Origin: Oscillospiraceae bacterium
Lineage (GTDB): Bacteria; Bacillota; Clostridia; Oscillospirales; Oscillospiraceae
NCBI GenBank assembly: GCA_902795045.1
Contig: CADBJU010000002.1
Coordinates: 47,141-111,140, forward strand
Length of the DNA stretch: 64,000 nt
Direction: 5' to 3'
A program made the position numbers and the translations under genes. How positions within the stretch are numbered: position 1 is the first letter of the stretch; each line of letters begins with the position of its first letter. A model generated the notes under the pieces. That model had not been told where the DNA came from. It ran no database searches and worked only from the letters and a program-made list of their open reading frames with translations. Shown here in pieces: positions 34,201 to 42,504 of this stretch.

Positions 34201-34392
34201 CGTCTCGCTGTCAGGGATGTTGACTCGTGCCTGGAATACAGCCCCGGGAAAAAGAGCATGCGGCACGGGGACGTTTTAGATAAAGGGGAGCGCATCACCG
34301 TCAGCGGCCTGGTCTCAAAGGCCGGCAAGCTTTACACGGTTGAAAAAAACGCCATCTTTATAGTGGGATGGAAAGATCAATGCCTCCGGTGA
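34201..34392 (+). pseudogene. Unrecognised gene remnant
   Basis: An open frame without a usable start reads GERITVSGLVSKAGKLYTVE and continues NAIFIVGWKDQCLR to a stop at 34390. It has protein-like composition, lies between a promoter-like sequence and a plus-strand terminator, and is closed upstream by a stop near 34150. I do not recognise the family. The region 34084-34200 has nothing else convincing. Confidence 0.3.
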
Positions 34393-34420
34393 AAACAGGA
34401 ACCGGAGGCGTTTCTTATTT
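34382..34420 (+). terminator. Terminator of the remnant transcription unit
   Basis: GCCTCCGGT (34382-34390) pairs with ACCGGAGGC (34401-34409), followed by GTTTCTTATTT on the plus strand. There is no T-tract on the minus strand, so it serves the rightward unit. Confidence 0.6.
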
Positions 34421-35089
34421 ACTCAATACATTTTGCAGCGCGTCAAAATCATGGATCTCAACGACCGGCGGAGCATATGAGATGAGCCCGTCAGCCTCGA
34501 GCTTTTTGAGCTCCCGATGAAGAGAGGACCTGGAAACATTCATGACCATCGCCCAATTGGAGACCGAACCGGGTATCTTGATCACGTTTTTGCCGGATTG
34601 TCGTGCCTGGATCAGAAGATAAAACGCGGCCTTCTGTGCAATCCCGCTGTAGGACATAAGCTCCAGCCGCTGCTGCAGCATGAAGCTTGCGGTAGCAAGC
34701 TCTGTCATGAAATTTTTCATGATCCGCAAATCCTTCTGTAAAAGAAGAAGGATATCTTCTCTTTGGAAAAACATAATCGTGGCCGATTCCAACGCCACAA
34801 CATCACAGGGATACTTCCGGCTCCTGGAAAAAACAGCGGCAGGGCCGATCAATTCACCAGCTCTTCGGACAGAAACATTGATCTGACTCCCGTTTGGGAA
34901 TAGCTTTTGTACCTGAACAATTCCTTCCAGAATAAACCCGATCCGGTTTGCGTCCTCCATCAGATGAAATACGGTTTCCCCTTTGTCATAGTGCTGAATA
35001 TGGTGTGGCACCGCGTCCAGATCATCGCACAGCTCTTTTGTCGGAATGCCTGAAAACAGCGCGCTTTGTTCAAGTGCCGTGTAATCCAT
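34415..35089 (-). CDS. Crp/Fnr-family transcriptional regulator
   Basis: A 224-aa regulator. An N-terminal cyclic-nucleotide-binding-like beta barrel (about 15-125) includes HYDKGETVFHLMEDANRIGF and VRRAGELIGPAAVFSRSRKY. A long dimer helix leads to a winged helix-turn-helix with NWAMVMNVSRSSLHRELKKL near 180-200. No Cys cluster for FNR-type Fe-S sensing is present, and the cAMP-binding Arg/Ser signature is not evident, so the signal is unknown. GGGAGAAAGG precedes ATG 35089. It is transcribed divergently from a ferredoxin-like gene across a shared palindrome. Confidence 0.88.
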   Translation of the reverse strand: MDYTALEQSALFSGIPTKELCDDLDAVPHHIQHYDKGETVFHLMEDANRIGFILEGIVQVQKLFPNGSQINVSVRRAGELIGPAAVFSRSRKYPCDVVALESATIMFFQREDILLLLQKDLRIMKNFMTELATASFMLQQRLELMSYSGIAQKAAFYLLIQARQSGKNVIKIPGSVSNWAMVMNVSRSSLHRELKKLEADGLISYAPPVVEIHDFDALQNVLSK

Positions 35090-35119
35090 TGCCTTTCTCC
35101 CTTCCGGTGGTCTGAAGCT

Positions 35120-35125
35120 ATTATA
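35120..35125 (-). promoter_or_regulatory. -10 of the Crp/Fnr gene
   Basis: TATAAT on the minus strand. The matching -35 position (about 35143-35148) falls on the palindrome at 35145-35160, which would allow autoregulation. Confidence 0.55.
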
Positions 35126-35144
35126 CACCCAAAAACTTTTCCGG

Positions 35145-35160
35145 TGTATCTCCAGATACA
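35145..35160. promoter_or_regulatory. Probable Crp/Fnr operator, TGTATC-N4-GATACA
   Basis: A perfect 6-4-6 palindrome (TGTATCTCCAGATACA) lies between the two divergent promoters. If the ferredoxin transcript starts about 7 nt after its -10, the palindrome centre is close to -41.5, the classical class II activator position. The half-site resembles Crp/Fnr-type sites but is not canonical. Confidence 0.6.
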
Positions 35161-35181
35161 GATTTTCAGGACGGCTGCCAT

Positions 35182-35187
35182 TATAAT
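35182..35187 (+). promoter_or_regulatory. -10 of the ferredoxin-like gene
   Basis: TATAAT with a poor -35 (CAGATT at 35159-35164, 17-bp spacing), as expected for a promoter that needs an activator bound just upstream. Confidence 0.6.
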
Positions 35188-35217
35188 CAGGACAGAACAG
35201 AGAAGGAGGTTTCCACC

Positions 35218-35934
35218 ATGATCCGTAAAATCATTCATATAGACGAGGAAAAGTGCAATGGCTGCGGGCTGTGTGCCAAGGCATGCCATGAGGGCGCAAT
35301 TGACATCGTAGACGGCAAGGCAAAACTCATGCGGGAGAATTTCTGCGACGGGTTTGGCGACTGTCTGCCCAACTGCCCGACCGGAGCCATTACGTTTGAG
35401 GAACGAGAAGCCCCTGCATACGATGAGGCGGCGGTTAAGAAGGCGCAGCTAGGAAAGAAGCTGAGAGCAATGGCTCATGCGCCGCATGAGGGCGGCTGCC
35501 CCGGTTCACGCATGGCGCAGTTTACGCGCAGCGAGACAGAGAATGCGCCTACAGCTACCGGCAAGCCGGTTTCCCGATTGGCTCAGTGGCCGTGCCAGAT
35601 CAAGCTGGTGCCGACAAAAGCGCCCTTCTTTGACGGCGCGAAGCTCCTGATTGCCGCCGATTGTACCGCCTATGCCTATGCCAATCTGCATGAGGAATTC
35701 ATGCGCGGCAAAATCACGATCATCGGTTGCCCCAAGCTGGACGCGGTCGACTACAGCGAAAAGCTGACCGCGATCATCCGGGACAACGACATCAAGAGCG
35801 TCACGATCGTTCGGATGGAGGTACCCTGCTGCGGCGGACTCCAGCGGGCGGCAGAAACGGCTTTGCGCAGCAGCGGCAAGTTTATCCCGTGGCAGGTCGT
35901 TACGATTTCCTGCGACGGTAAGATTTTGGAGTAA
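35218..35934 (+). CDS. 4Fe-4S dicluster ferredoxin-domain protein
   Basis: A 238-aa iron-sulfur protein. The N-terminal part holds two cluster motifs: CNGCGLCAKACHEGAI (residues 12-27), and a second with unusual spacing, FCDGFGDCLPNCPTGAI. The C-terminal domain (about 115-238) has further cysteines in LAQWPCQIKL, ADCTAYAY, IGCPKLD and VPCCGGL, which could bind another cluster. Such proteins are often found beside Crp/Fnr regulators in anaerobes, but their electron partner is unknown. AGAAGGAGG precedes the ATG. Expression is probably controlled by the divergent regulator. Confidence 0.82.
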   Translation: MIRKIIHIDEEKCNGCGLCAKACHEGAIDIVDGKAKLMRENFCDGFGDCLPNCPTGAITFEEREAPAYDEAAVKKAQLGKKLRAMAHAPHEGGCPGSRMAQFTRSETENAPTATGKPVSRLAQWPCQIKLVPTKAPFFDGAKLLIAADCTAYAYANLHEEFMRGKITIIGCPKLDAVDYSEKLTAIIRDNDIKSVTIVRMEVPCCGGLQRAAETALRSSGKFIPWQVVTISCDGKILE

Positions 35935-35965
35935 GAACGACGAGCACCGCCATCTGCCCTATGAG

Positions 35966-36295
35966 ATGCGTTTGCTTCTCTCCCTTGCCAACGCAGTCGG
36001 CGCCGGACGTATGCGTCAGGCGACCCGCGAGCTTGTGAAGGCGTATATCCACGGCCTGGACAGCGCGGCACTCGATGATGTCTTTGAGCTTCTGGCCTGG
36101 AATCAGGGCATAGGCTATTTCAGGATGAAGGAGATCGATCCGCGCGACCCGCTGCTCCACTGGGATATGTTTGAGACAATGGTCAAGTATTATGATCCGC
36201 CAAAGATCTCCAAAACGTACGATTATATCTTAGAATTGCTCGTTTCCATCTCAGTTCGAGTGATTTCGATCTCCGAACAATCCGATTCCACATAG
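35966..36295 (+). pseudogene. Fragment of an unrecognised gene
   Basis: The frame reads as real protein (NAVGAGRMRQATRELVKAYI, ALDDVFELLAWNQGIGYFRM) from about 35936 to about 36235. It has no ribosome site or convincing start, and it is open upstream into the end of the ferredoxin gene in another frame. Its last roughly 20 codons are antisense to rlmD. Both ends therefore look cut. I do not recognise the family. Confidence 0.4.
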
Positions 36296-37668
36296 ATTCT
36301 ATCATCAGGTTTTTGTTGGGACAACCAGATTACAGTCTCCACGTGCTTTGTGCGCGGGAAGAGATCGCAGACTGTCACCTCTCGCAGCAAATAGCCGTAG
36401 CCGTTGAAGCGCAGAATATCCCGCGCGAGCGTGGAGGGGTCGCAGGAGACATAGACGATGCGCTTCGGCTCCATGGAGGCCACCGCCCGGATCGCCTCCT
36501 CCGACATGCCTTTTCGCGGCGGATCGACCACAACGACCGCCGGTCTGAGTCCCCGTTCGGAGAGCATTTGCGCGGCCTGGCCTGCGTCGGCGCATAAAAA
36601 CTCGGCATTGTCGATGCCGTTTAAGGCAGCGTTAGATCTGGCGTTGTCGATGGCTTCCGGGACGATTTCGGCCCCGATGACCCTGCCCGCCTGCTGTGCC
36701 AGGCACAGACTGATCGTACCGGCACCGCAGTATAGATCAAAGGCCAGATCGTCTTTTTTAAGCGCAGCATATTCCAGGGCCTTTCCGTACAGCCTTTCCG
36801 CCTGCGGGGGATTGACCTGGAAAAAAGCCTGCGGCGCAATATCAAAGGCGATACCGCGCAGCGTGTCCCGGATATGATCCTTGCCCCAAAGGGTATAAAA
36901 ATTCCCGGCAAGGACTGTATTGCCTTCGCTCTTGTTGACATTCAGCACAATCCCGGTAAGCTCGGGACAGGCAGCGCGCAGCGCGGAGACAAGCGCCTGC
37001 GTTTTTGCCCCGAAGCCCTTGCGTGCGACAACGCACAAAAGCCTGTCCGCCCCGTGTACGGCGCGGCGGCAATAGAGATGCCGCACGACACCGCTGCCGC
37101 TCTGCTCGTCATAGGGGGCTATGACGTTTTCGTTCATGAAAGCGACAAGGGCGTCTGCCGCGCGGTGGGTGAGCTCATCCTGAATGGCGCAGCGCTCCAC
37201 CGGAATGATCTGGTGGCTGCGCTCCCGGTAGAATCCGGCTGCTGCTTTTCCGTCCACGCTGCCGACCGCCAGGATCCCCTTGTTGCGGTAGCCCTCGATC
37301 TGCTCGCTGCCGACGATTTCCCGAGCCCGAACTTCCTGCCTGCCGATCCTTTGGAGCGCGTCGTTCACCTTCGTGATTTTAAAGCGCAGCTCTTCGGCGT
37401 AGGACATGTGCCGACAGTCGCAGCCGCCGCACTTGCCGTAACAGACGCAGCCGGGGTCAACACGGGCGGGGGAGGGGAGCAGCAGCCTTTCGCCCCTCGC
37501 GTAGGCGTGGTTCTTCAAAACCTTCAGGATGCGGATCTCCCACTCCTCGCCGACGATGGTGCCGGGGACGAAAACCGTGCATCCCTCCACGCGGCAGATG
37601 CCGGAGGCATCAGAGGCGTAGGCGTCGATGGTGACGCGGATGATTTGATTTTTTCTTAATGTTTCCAT
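36223..37668 (-). CDS. rlmD: 23S rRNA (uracil-5-)-methyltransferase RlmD/RumA family
   Basis: A 481-aa class I SAM methyltransferase that forms m5U in 23S rRNA (U1939 or U747 type). The order is: an N-terminal TRAM domain (about 1-60), a 4Fe-4S cluster site CYGKCGGCDCRHM (about 77-89), and the RNA-binding core. Motif I is DLYCGAGTISLCLAQQ near 317, then VVVDPPRKGMSEEA and the catalytic Cys in YVSCDPSTLARD. The C-terminal extension after WLSQQKPDDRI is short and odd compared with relatives, which often carry a longer tail, so the 3' end may be truncated at the junction with the fragment on the other strand. The ribosome site is weak. Confidence 0.9.
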   Translation of the reverse strand: METLRKNQIIRVTIDAYASDASGICRVEGCTVFVPGTIVGEEWEIRILKVLKNHAYARGERLLLPSPARVDPGCVCYGKCGGCDCRHMSYAEELRFKITKVNDALQRIGRQEVRAREIVGSEQIEGYRNKGILAVGSVDGKAAAGFYRERSHQIIPVERCAIQDELTHRAADALVAFMNENVIAPYDEQSGSGVVRHLYCRRAVHGADRLLCVVARKGFGAKTQALVSALRAACPELTGIVLNVNKSEGNTVLAGNFYTLWGKDHIRDTLRGIAFDIAPQAFFQVNPPQAERLYGKALEYAALKKDDLAFDLYCGAGTISLCLAQQAGRVIGAEIVPEAIDNARSNAALNGIDNAEFLCADAGQAAQMLSERGLRPAVVVVDPPRKGMSEEAIRAVASMEPKRIVYVSCDPSTLARDILRFNGYGYLLREVTVCDLFPRTKHVETVIWLSQQKPDDRIYVESDCSEIEITRTEMETSNSKI

Positions 37669-37781
37669 GTTAAGCAGAATATCACAACTTTACAACAATA
37701 GCAATCAAAAAGCGTACTGTATGTATAAATCAGCTTTGGGCCGGAGATAATAGCTGTGCAAATACCGATAGGAGGATGGAA

Positions 37782-38090
37782 ATGAAAAGATCTTTTGCAT
37801 ATCTTGTACTTGCTCTGCTGCTCAGCCTGCTGTTGTCTGCCTGCGGAGATACGACCGGCCGCGGCAATGTCACCGCTTCCCCCTGGCCCGAGGTGACGGC
37901 GCCCGCCATGCCGACGCCCACCGCCGATTTCAGCATTACGCCTGTCCCGGATGCAGGCATGGGAAACGACATGACCGACAATGACACCGGCATGAACAAC
38001 GATACCGGCACATTTGAAAACACCGTGCCCGGCAGCGGGACAAACGGCATGACAACGAGTATGCCCGCTCCGACAGACACAAGCCGCTGA
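37782..38090 (+). CDS. Small Thr/Pro/Asn-rich lipoprotein
   Basis: A 102-aa protein with a lipoprotein signal, MKRSFAYLVLALLLSLLLSA followed by the lipobox Cys (LLSAC, Cys21), then a low-complexity extracellular region rich in Thr, Pro, Asp, Asn, Gly and Met with repeats such as NDMTDNDTGMNNDTG. No domain is recognised. ATG 37782 was chosen because GGAGG lies 6 nt upstream; the ATG two codons earlier is too close. A strong terminator follows. Confidence 0.65.
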   Translation: MKRSFAYLVLALLLSLLLSACGDTTGRGNVTASPWPEVTAPAMPTPTADFSITPVPDAGMGNDMTDNDTGMNNDTGTFENTVPGSGTNGMTTSMPAPTDTSR

Positions 38091-38094
38091 CAGG

Positions 38095-38122
38095 AAAAGC
38101 CGCCCGAACCGGGCGGCTTTTT
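38095..38122. terminator. Bidirectional terminator between lipoprotein and dapA
   Basis: AAAAGCCGCCCG (38095-38106) pairs with CGGGCGGCTTTT (38110-38121), with a 3-nt loop. It lies between converging genes. Confidence 0.8.
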
Positions 38123-38123
38123 G

Positions 38124-39011
38124 CTATACATTGATCCCCACATCGCGCAAGGCAGATGTCAGCGCCGCCTTGTGCTCCGGAGAGATCGGCACAAGAGGAA
38201 GGCGGAGCATGCCGCTGTCCATGTCCATCATCTGCATGGCGGCCTTGACCGGGATGGGATTCGTCTCGATGAAGAGAGCGGAGATCAAAGCCGCGTATTT
38301 TCCGTAGAGGGCTGCCGCCGCCTCATAGTCACCCTCCAGGCACAGGCTGCAGAGCTTTGCGACGGTGGCCGGGACGATATTGCTCGCAACCGAGATGACC
38401 CCCAGTGCGCCGAGCGACATGAGCGGCACGGTGCAATCGTCGTTTCCGCTCCAGATGTGGAGCTCATCGCCGCATAGGCTTCGGATCTTCGCCCCGAGCG
38501 CAATATCACCGGACGCCTCCTTGATGCCGTTGATGTTCTGGTGGGCGGACAGCCGTTTGCAGGTCTCGGCACTCAGGCCGATGCCGGTTCTGCTCGGCAC
38601 ATTGTAGAGGATCATGGGGATCTCCACCCGGTCGGCGACAAAGGTGAAGTGCTCATAAAGACCCTGCTGCGTGCTCTTGTTGTAATAGGGCGTCACCATG
38701 AGGATCGCGTCGGCGCCCGCGGCCCTGGCGCTCTCGGCCCGACGGAGCGCTGTGAGGGTATTGTTGCTGCCGACACCGACGATAATCTTCATTCTGCCCG
38801 CGTTTTCGCAGATCGCCGCGTGCACCAGCTCCTGATGCTCATCCTCGCTGAGGGTGGCATTTTCTCCCGTAGTGCCGCAGACCACGACTGCGGCCGTGCC
38901 GTTTTCGTATTGGAAGTCCAGGTTCTTTTTGAGTCTCTCATAATCGATCCCGCCTTTTTCAAACGGCGTGACGATCGCCGTGCAGGAGCCCTTGAATACA
39001 GGTGTTTTCAA
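38124..39011 (-). CDS. dapA: 4-hydroxy-tetrahydrodipicolinate synthase (DapA)
   Basis: A 295-aa class I aldolase that condenses pyruvate with aspartate semialdehyde, the first committed step to diaminopimelate and lysine. CGTTGENATLSEDEH carries the TTGE substrate motif. The catalytic Tyr lies in MILYNVPSRTG near 133, and the Schiff-base Lys in GIKEASGD near 162. The frame starts with TTG 39011 preceded by GGAGG at 8 nt; the nearby ATG at 39015 is out of frame. It is divergent from queA. No lysine riboswitch is visible in the short leader. Confidence 0.93.
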   Translation of the reverse strand: MKTPVFKGSCTAIVTPFEKGGIDYERLKKNLDFQYENGTAAVVVCGTTGENATLSEDEHQELVHAAICENAGRMKIIVGVGSNNTLTALRRAESARAAGADAILMVTPYYNKSTQQGLYEHFTFVADRVEIPMILYNVPSRTGIGLSAETCKRLSAHQNINGIKEASGDIALGAKIRSLCGDELHIWSGNDDCTVPLMSLGALGVISVASNIVPATVAKLCSLCLEGDYEAAAALYGKYAALISALFIETNPIPVKAAMQMMDMDSGMLRLPLVPISPEHKAALTSALRDVGINV

Positions 39012-39083
39012 TCATCCAGCCTCCAAATAGAAGATTACAGCAAACACTTTATGATTTGTTTTGAGAGATTATGAGCCGTTACA

Positions 39084-39112
39084 TTGAAAACCGGAAAAAC
39101 ATCTGGTATAAT
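39084..39112 (+). promoter_or_regulatory. Sigma-A promoter of queA-tgt
   Basis: TTGAAA (39084-39089), a 17-bp spacer and TATAAT (39107-39112), 34 nt before the queA start. Confidence 0.75.
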
Positions 39113-39146
39113 AGCATCCAATTCTCAAAAAGGATCGGAACATACT

Positions 39147-40169
39147 TTGAAAAAATCAGATTTTTATTTTGATCTGCCCGAGGAGCTGATCGCCCAGACA
39201 CCGCTGGAAAAACGCGATTCCTCGCGCATGCTGCACCTGGACAGACAGACGGGGGAGATCGAGCACCGCCATTTCTACGAGCTGCCGGAATACCTGCGCA
39301 AAGGGGACTGCCTTGTGCTCAACGACACGCGCGTGCTGCCGGCGCGGCTTCTCGGCTGCCGCAGCAGCGGCGGCGGTGTGGAGCTTGTATTGCTGCGCGA
39401 CCTGGGCGAGGGGCGCTGGGAATGCCTGAGCCGTCCCGGCCGGAAGACGAAGCCCGGAACGGAGCTTTCGTTCGGTGACGGGGAGCTCACGGCGACCGTG
39501 GAGGCGGTGGCCGAAGGCGGCAACCGCATCGTCCGGTTTCACTATGACGGGATCTTCCTGGAGGTACTGGAGCGGCTCGGCAAGATGCCCCTGCCGCCCT
39601 ATATCAAGGAGGAGCTCCAGGACGCCGAACGATACCAGACGGTCTACTCCCGTGAGCTCGGCAGCGCCGCCGCGCCCACAGCCGGGCTCCACTTCACGCC
39701 GGAGCTGTTGGAGGAGATCGCCAAAAAGGGCGTGAAGATCTGCTATGTCACGCTGCATGTGGGCCTCGGCACCTTCCGCCCGGTCAAGGAGGACGAGATC
39801 GAGGACCACGAGATGCACTCGGAGTTCTGCATCGTGTCCACCGAGACGGCGGACACCGTCAATGCGGTCAAAAAGAGCGGCGGGCGCGTGATCGCCGTGG
39901 GCACGACCTCCTGCCGAACGCTGGAGAGCTTTACGGACGAGGACGGCATACTCCGGCCCGGCTCCCGCTGGACGAATATCTTCATCTATCCCGGCTATCG
40001 TTTTAAATGTATCGACGCGCTCATCACCAATTTCCATCTGCCGGAGAGCACGCTGATCATGCTGGTCTCGGCCCTTGCGGGGAGAGAGAATATCCTGCGC
40101 GCCTATGAGACGGCGGTGAAGGAGCGCTACCGCTTTTTCTCCTTCGGCGATGCGATGCTGATTCTGTAA
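39147..40169 (+). CDS. queA: S-adenosylmethionine:tRNA ribosyltransferase-isomerase (QueA)
   Basis: A 340-aa enzyme of queuosine synthesis that transfers and rearranges the ribosyl part of SAM onto preQ1 in tRNA, forming epoxyqueuosine. Typical features are [49 protein letters not shown] and [15 protein letters not shown] chose TTG 39147, because a more upstream start would overlap the promoter and this start gives the usual length and N-terminus. A weak AGGA site lies upstream. tgt follows 13 nt after its stop, giving a queuosine operon. Confidence 0.94.
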   Translation: MKKSDFYFDLPEELIAQTPLEKRDSSRMLHLDRQTGEIEHRHFYELPEYLRKGDCLVLNDTRVLPARLLGCRSSGGGVELVLLRDLGEGRWECLSRPGRKTKPGTELSFGDGELTATVEAVAEGGNRIVRFHYDGIFLEVLERLGKMPLPPYIKEELQDAERYQTVYSRELGSAAAPTAGLHFTPELLEEIAKKGVKICYVTLHVGLGTFRPVKEDEIEDHEMHSEFCIVSTETADTVNAVKKSGGRVIAVGTTSCRTLESFTDEDGILRPGSRWTNIFIYPGYRFKCIDALITNFHLPESTLIMLVSALAGRENILRAYETAVKERYRFFSFGDAMLIL

Positions 40170-40182
40170 CAGGAGGGACGAC

Positions 40183-41313
40183 GTGTATAAGCTTCTCAAG
40201 CAGGAAGGCCGCGCACGCCGCGGCGAATTTACCACACCCCACGGGACCGTGCAGACGCCGGTTTTCATGAATGTCGGCACCCAGGGCGCGATCAAGGGGG
40301 CGCTCTCGGCGGCGGACCTCAAAACGATCGGCTGCCAGATCGAGCTTTCCAATACCTACCATCTCCATGTACGCCCCGGCGACGAGCTGATCAAATCCCT
40401 CGGCGGGCTGCACAGATTCATGACCTGGGACGGGCCCATCCTGACCGACAGCGGCGGCTTTCAGATCTTCTCCCTGGCAAAGCTGCGCAAGATCACGGAG
40501 GAGGGCGTCAAGTTCAACTCCCATGTGGACGGCCGCCATATCTTCATGGGACCGGAGGAGAGCATGCGCATCCAGGCCAATCTCGGCTCAGATATCGCGA
40601 TGGCCTTCGATGAGTGCATCAAGATCCCTTCGCCGCACGAATATGTCCGCCGCTCCTGCGACCGGACCTACCGCTGGCTCCAGCGCTGCAAGGAGGCGCT
40701 GACTGCCTATAACGCCGAGGACGACGCGGTCAATCCCGGGCAGATGCTCTTCGGCATCAACCAGGGGGCGGTCTTTGCCGATCTGCGCGTGGAGCATATG
40801 AAGCAGATCGCGGAGCTCGACCTGCCCGGCTATGCCATCGGCGGCCTTGCGGTCGGGGAAACACATCAGGAGATGTACGACACCATTGAAATCGTGGAGG
40901 AGCACATGCCCAAGGACAGGCCCCGCTACCTGATGGGCGTCGGCACGCCGGGCAACATCATTGAGAGCGTGGCCCGCGGCGTCGATTTCTTCGACTGCGT
41001 CATGCCCGCCCGAAACGGACGGCACGGCCATCTCTTCACCTGGGGCGGCATCATCAATATTAAAAACGAAAAATACCTGCGCGACGAAAGCCCCATCGAC
41101 CCCAAGTGCAATTGCCCGGTCTGCCGCCGCTACTCCCGCGCCTATGTGCGCCACCTGTTCAAGGCGGAGGAAATGCTCGCCATGCGCTTTGCCGTCATGC
41201 ACAATCTGTATTTCTACAACAGCCTTGCCCAGGCGATCCGCGACCGGTTGGACGCCGGTACGTTTATGGACTTCCGGGGCAAATATTCGGAAATTCTCGA
41301 CAAACGTATATAA
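40183..41313 (+). CDS. tgt: tRNA-guanine transglycosylase (Tgt)
   Basis: A 376-aa enzyme that swaps guanine 34 for preQ1 in GUN-anticodon tRNAs. Active-site features are DSGGFQIFSLA (about 87-97), AFDECIKIPSPHEY, GYAIGGLAVGE and the catalytic-Asp block GVDFFDCVMPARNGRHG (about 267-283). The zinc site follows near 306-312 in CNCPVC, with a downstream His. GTG 40183 has an AGGAGGG site. It acts before QueA in the same pathway and shares its operon. The preQ1 synthesis genes are not in this window. Confidence 0.96.
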   Translation: MYKLLKQEGRARRGEFTTPHGTVQTPVFMNVGTQGAIKGALSAADLKTIGCQIELSNTYHLHVRPGDELIKSLGGLHRFMTWDGPILTDSGGFQIFSLAKLRKITEEGVKFNSHVDGRHIFMGPEESMRIQANLGSDIAMAFDECIKIPSPHEYVRRSCDRTYRWLQRCKEALTAYNAEDDAVNPGQMLFGINQGAVFADLRVEHMKQIAELDLPGYAIGGLAVGETHQEMYDTIEIVEEHMPKDRPRYLMGVGTPGNIIESVARGVDFFDCVMPARNGRHGHLFTWGGIINIKNEKYLRDESPIDPKCNCPVCRRYSRAYVRHLFKAEEMLAMRFAVMHNLYFYNSLAQAIRDRLDAGTFMDFRGKYSEILDKRI

Positions 41314-41318
41314 GCATC

Positions 41319-41347
41319 TTGAAATTTCCCGATAATCCATATATAAT
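41319..41347 (+). promoter_or_regulatory. Promoter of yajC
   Basis: TTGAAA (41319-41324), a 17-bp spacer and TATAAT (41342-41347), directly after the tgt stop. Confidence 0.7.
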
Positions 41348-41378
41348 ATAAACACTTTTGATTCGGAGGTTTCCAGGA

Positions 41379-41732
41379 ATGAATTTAATTCTTACTGCCG
41401 AAGCCGGCGCTGCCGCCGGCGGCTCTGCTTCCATGCTCATCATGCTCGTGCTGATGTTCGCGGTCTTCTATTTCTTCTTCATCCGTCCCGAGAACAAGAA
41501 GAAAAAGACTGTCGAAGAAATGCGCAGCGCCCTGAGCGTCGGCGATGAGATCACCACCATCGGCGCCATGACCGGCAAGATCGTCCAGGTCACGGAAGAC
41601 ACCGTCACCTTTGAGACCGGCGAGGACCGCGTCCGCATCCAGATCAAGAAGTGGGGCGTGTCCACCACCGCCAAGATGGAAGCGGCAGAAGCCGAAGCCC
41701 GCGCCGCCAAGACCAGAGGCAGAAAAAAATAA
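41379..41732 (+). CDS. yajC: Preprotein translocase subunit YajC
   Basis: A 117-aa protein with one N-terminal transmembrane helix (SMLIMLVLMFAVFYFFFI) followed by RPENKKKKTVEEM and a small cytoplasmic domain, SVGDEITTIGAMTGKIVQVT. YajC associates with SecDF and the SecYEG channel. The C-terminus is Ala/Lys-rich. ATG 41379 has CGGAGG upstream. secDF, which often follows yajC in Clostridia, is not found here. Confidence 0.93.
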   Translation: MNLILTAEAGAAAGGSASMLIMLVLMFAVFYFFFIRPENKKKKTVEEMRSALSVGDEITTIGAMTGKIVQVTEDTVTFETGEDRVRIQIKKWGVSTTAKMEAAEAEARAAKTRGRKK

Positions 41733-41762
41733 GCCTGTCCCTGAATCGAAGCACTCCCTGGT

Positions 41763-41786
41763 AAATAAGATGAAGTAATCTTATTT
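41763..41786 (+). other. Perfect hairpin between yajC and the TIGR04086 gene
   Basis: AAATAAGAT and ATCTTATTT (9 bp, 6-nt loop) lie 20-40 nt upstream of the next start. No T-tract follows directly, so it may be a weak terminator or a leader element. Confidence 0.4.
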
Positions 41787-41803
41787 GCCTGGGGGTGTTT
41801 TTT

Positions 41804-42223
41804 TTGCTTATCGGTGAAAACAGGACATTGCCTGACGGCAGGTATCTGCTCAGGGCAGGGCTTGCGTGGACAGTCAGCGCGGCGGTATTGCTGCTTGCGG
41901 GCACGTTGGCCGCCAATTCCCTCGGTCTCGGGGAGCAGGGGCTCGGGATCGTAAGCTCCGCCGTCAGCTTCCTCTCAGCGTTCGCGGCGGGCATCGCAGC
42001 GGCACGCGGCTATACGGGACAGAGGCTCATCGTTTCGCTCACGACCGCAACGGCACTGGTCATTTTTCTCCTTACGGTGGGCTTTTTGATAAAGGGGGAG
42101 GAGATGAACAGCTCTGCCATCTTGAGTATTGTCAGCTTCACCTATGCGGGCGTCTTTTCGGGCACCATTCTGCCGCCGCGGAAAAAGGCCGGAAAAAGAT
42201 ACCACGCCGCAAAATTGACATAA
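41804..42223 (+). CDS. TIGR04086-family membrane protein
   Basis: About 139 aa with four hydrophobic segments (AAVLLLAGTLAANSLGLG, IVSSAVSFLSAFAAGIAAAR, ATALVIFLLTVGFLI, ILSIVSFTYAGVFSGTILP) and a basic tail. The family is found next to yajC in Clostridia, and its function is unknown. The start is uncertain: TTG 41804 is preceded at a good distance by GGGGG, while GTG 41795 is too close to it; there is no early ATG. The region 42224-42345 downstream holds no gene. Confidence 0.65.
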   Translation: MLIGENRTLPDGRYLLRAGLAWTVSAAVLLLAGTLAANSLGLGEQGLGIVSSAVSFLSAFAAGIAAARGYTGQRLIVSLTTATALVIFLLTVGFLIKGEEMNSSAILSIVSFTYAGVFSGTILPPRKKAGKRYHAAKLT

Positions 42224-42345
42224 CAGGAGGAGTAATCCGCTTTCAATCGCTTTATGTTCCATGGTATTACAGACATGGCGGAAATAATAGGGTAACAAGA
42301 GTTGACATAAGCGAAAAAATATTTTTGAAAAAACGAAAAAAAGAC

Positions 42346-42374
42346 TTGATTATTTTCCGAGTTTGTAATATATT
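42346..42374 (+). promoter_or_regulatory. Probable promoter of the Xer-type recombinase
   Basis: TTGATT (42346-42351), a 17-bp spacer and TATATT (42369-42374), in an AT-rich intergenic stretch about 130 nt before the gene. Confidence 0.45.
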
Positions 42375-42504
42375 GTTTCCAGATCAATTATGTTAATTAC
42401 AAAATTATTTCACATTTGCTGATCCGGTTACAGACATTTTCCCTCTCTGAGTTGAATGGATTTTACGCAGATCGGCAGGATTCCATAGAAAGAAGGGCGT
42501 TTGC

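Noticed and set aside
39012-39083. Lysine riboswitch upstream of dapA
   Set aside because: The leader is too short, about 70 nt up to the divergent queA promoter.
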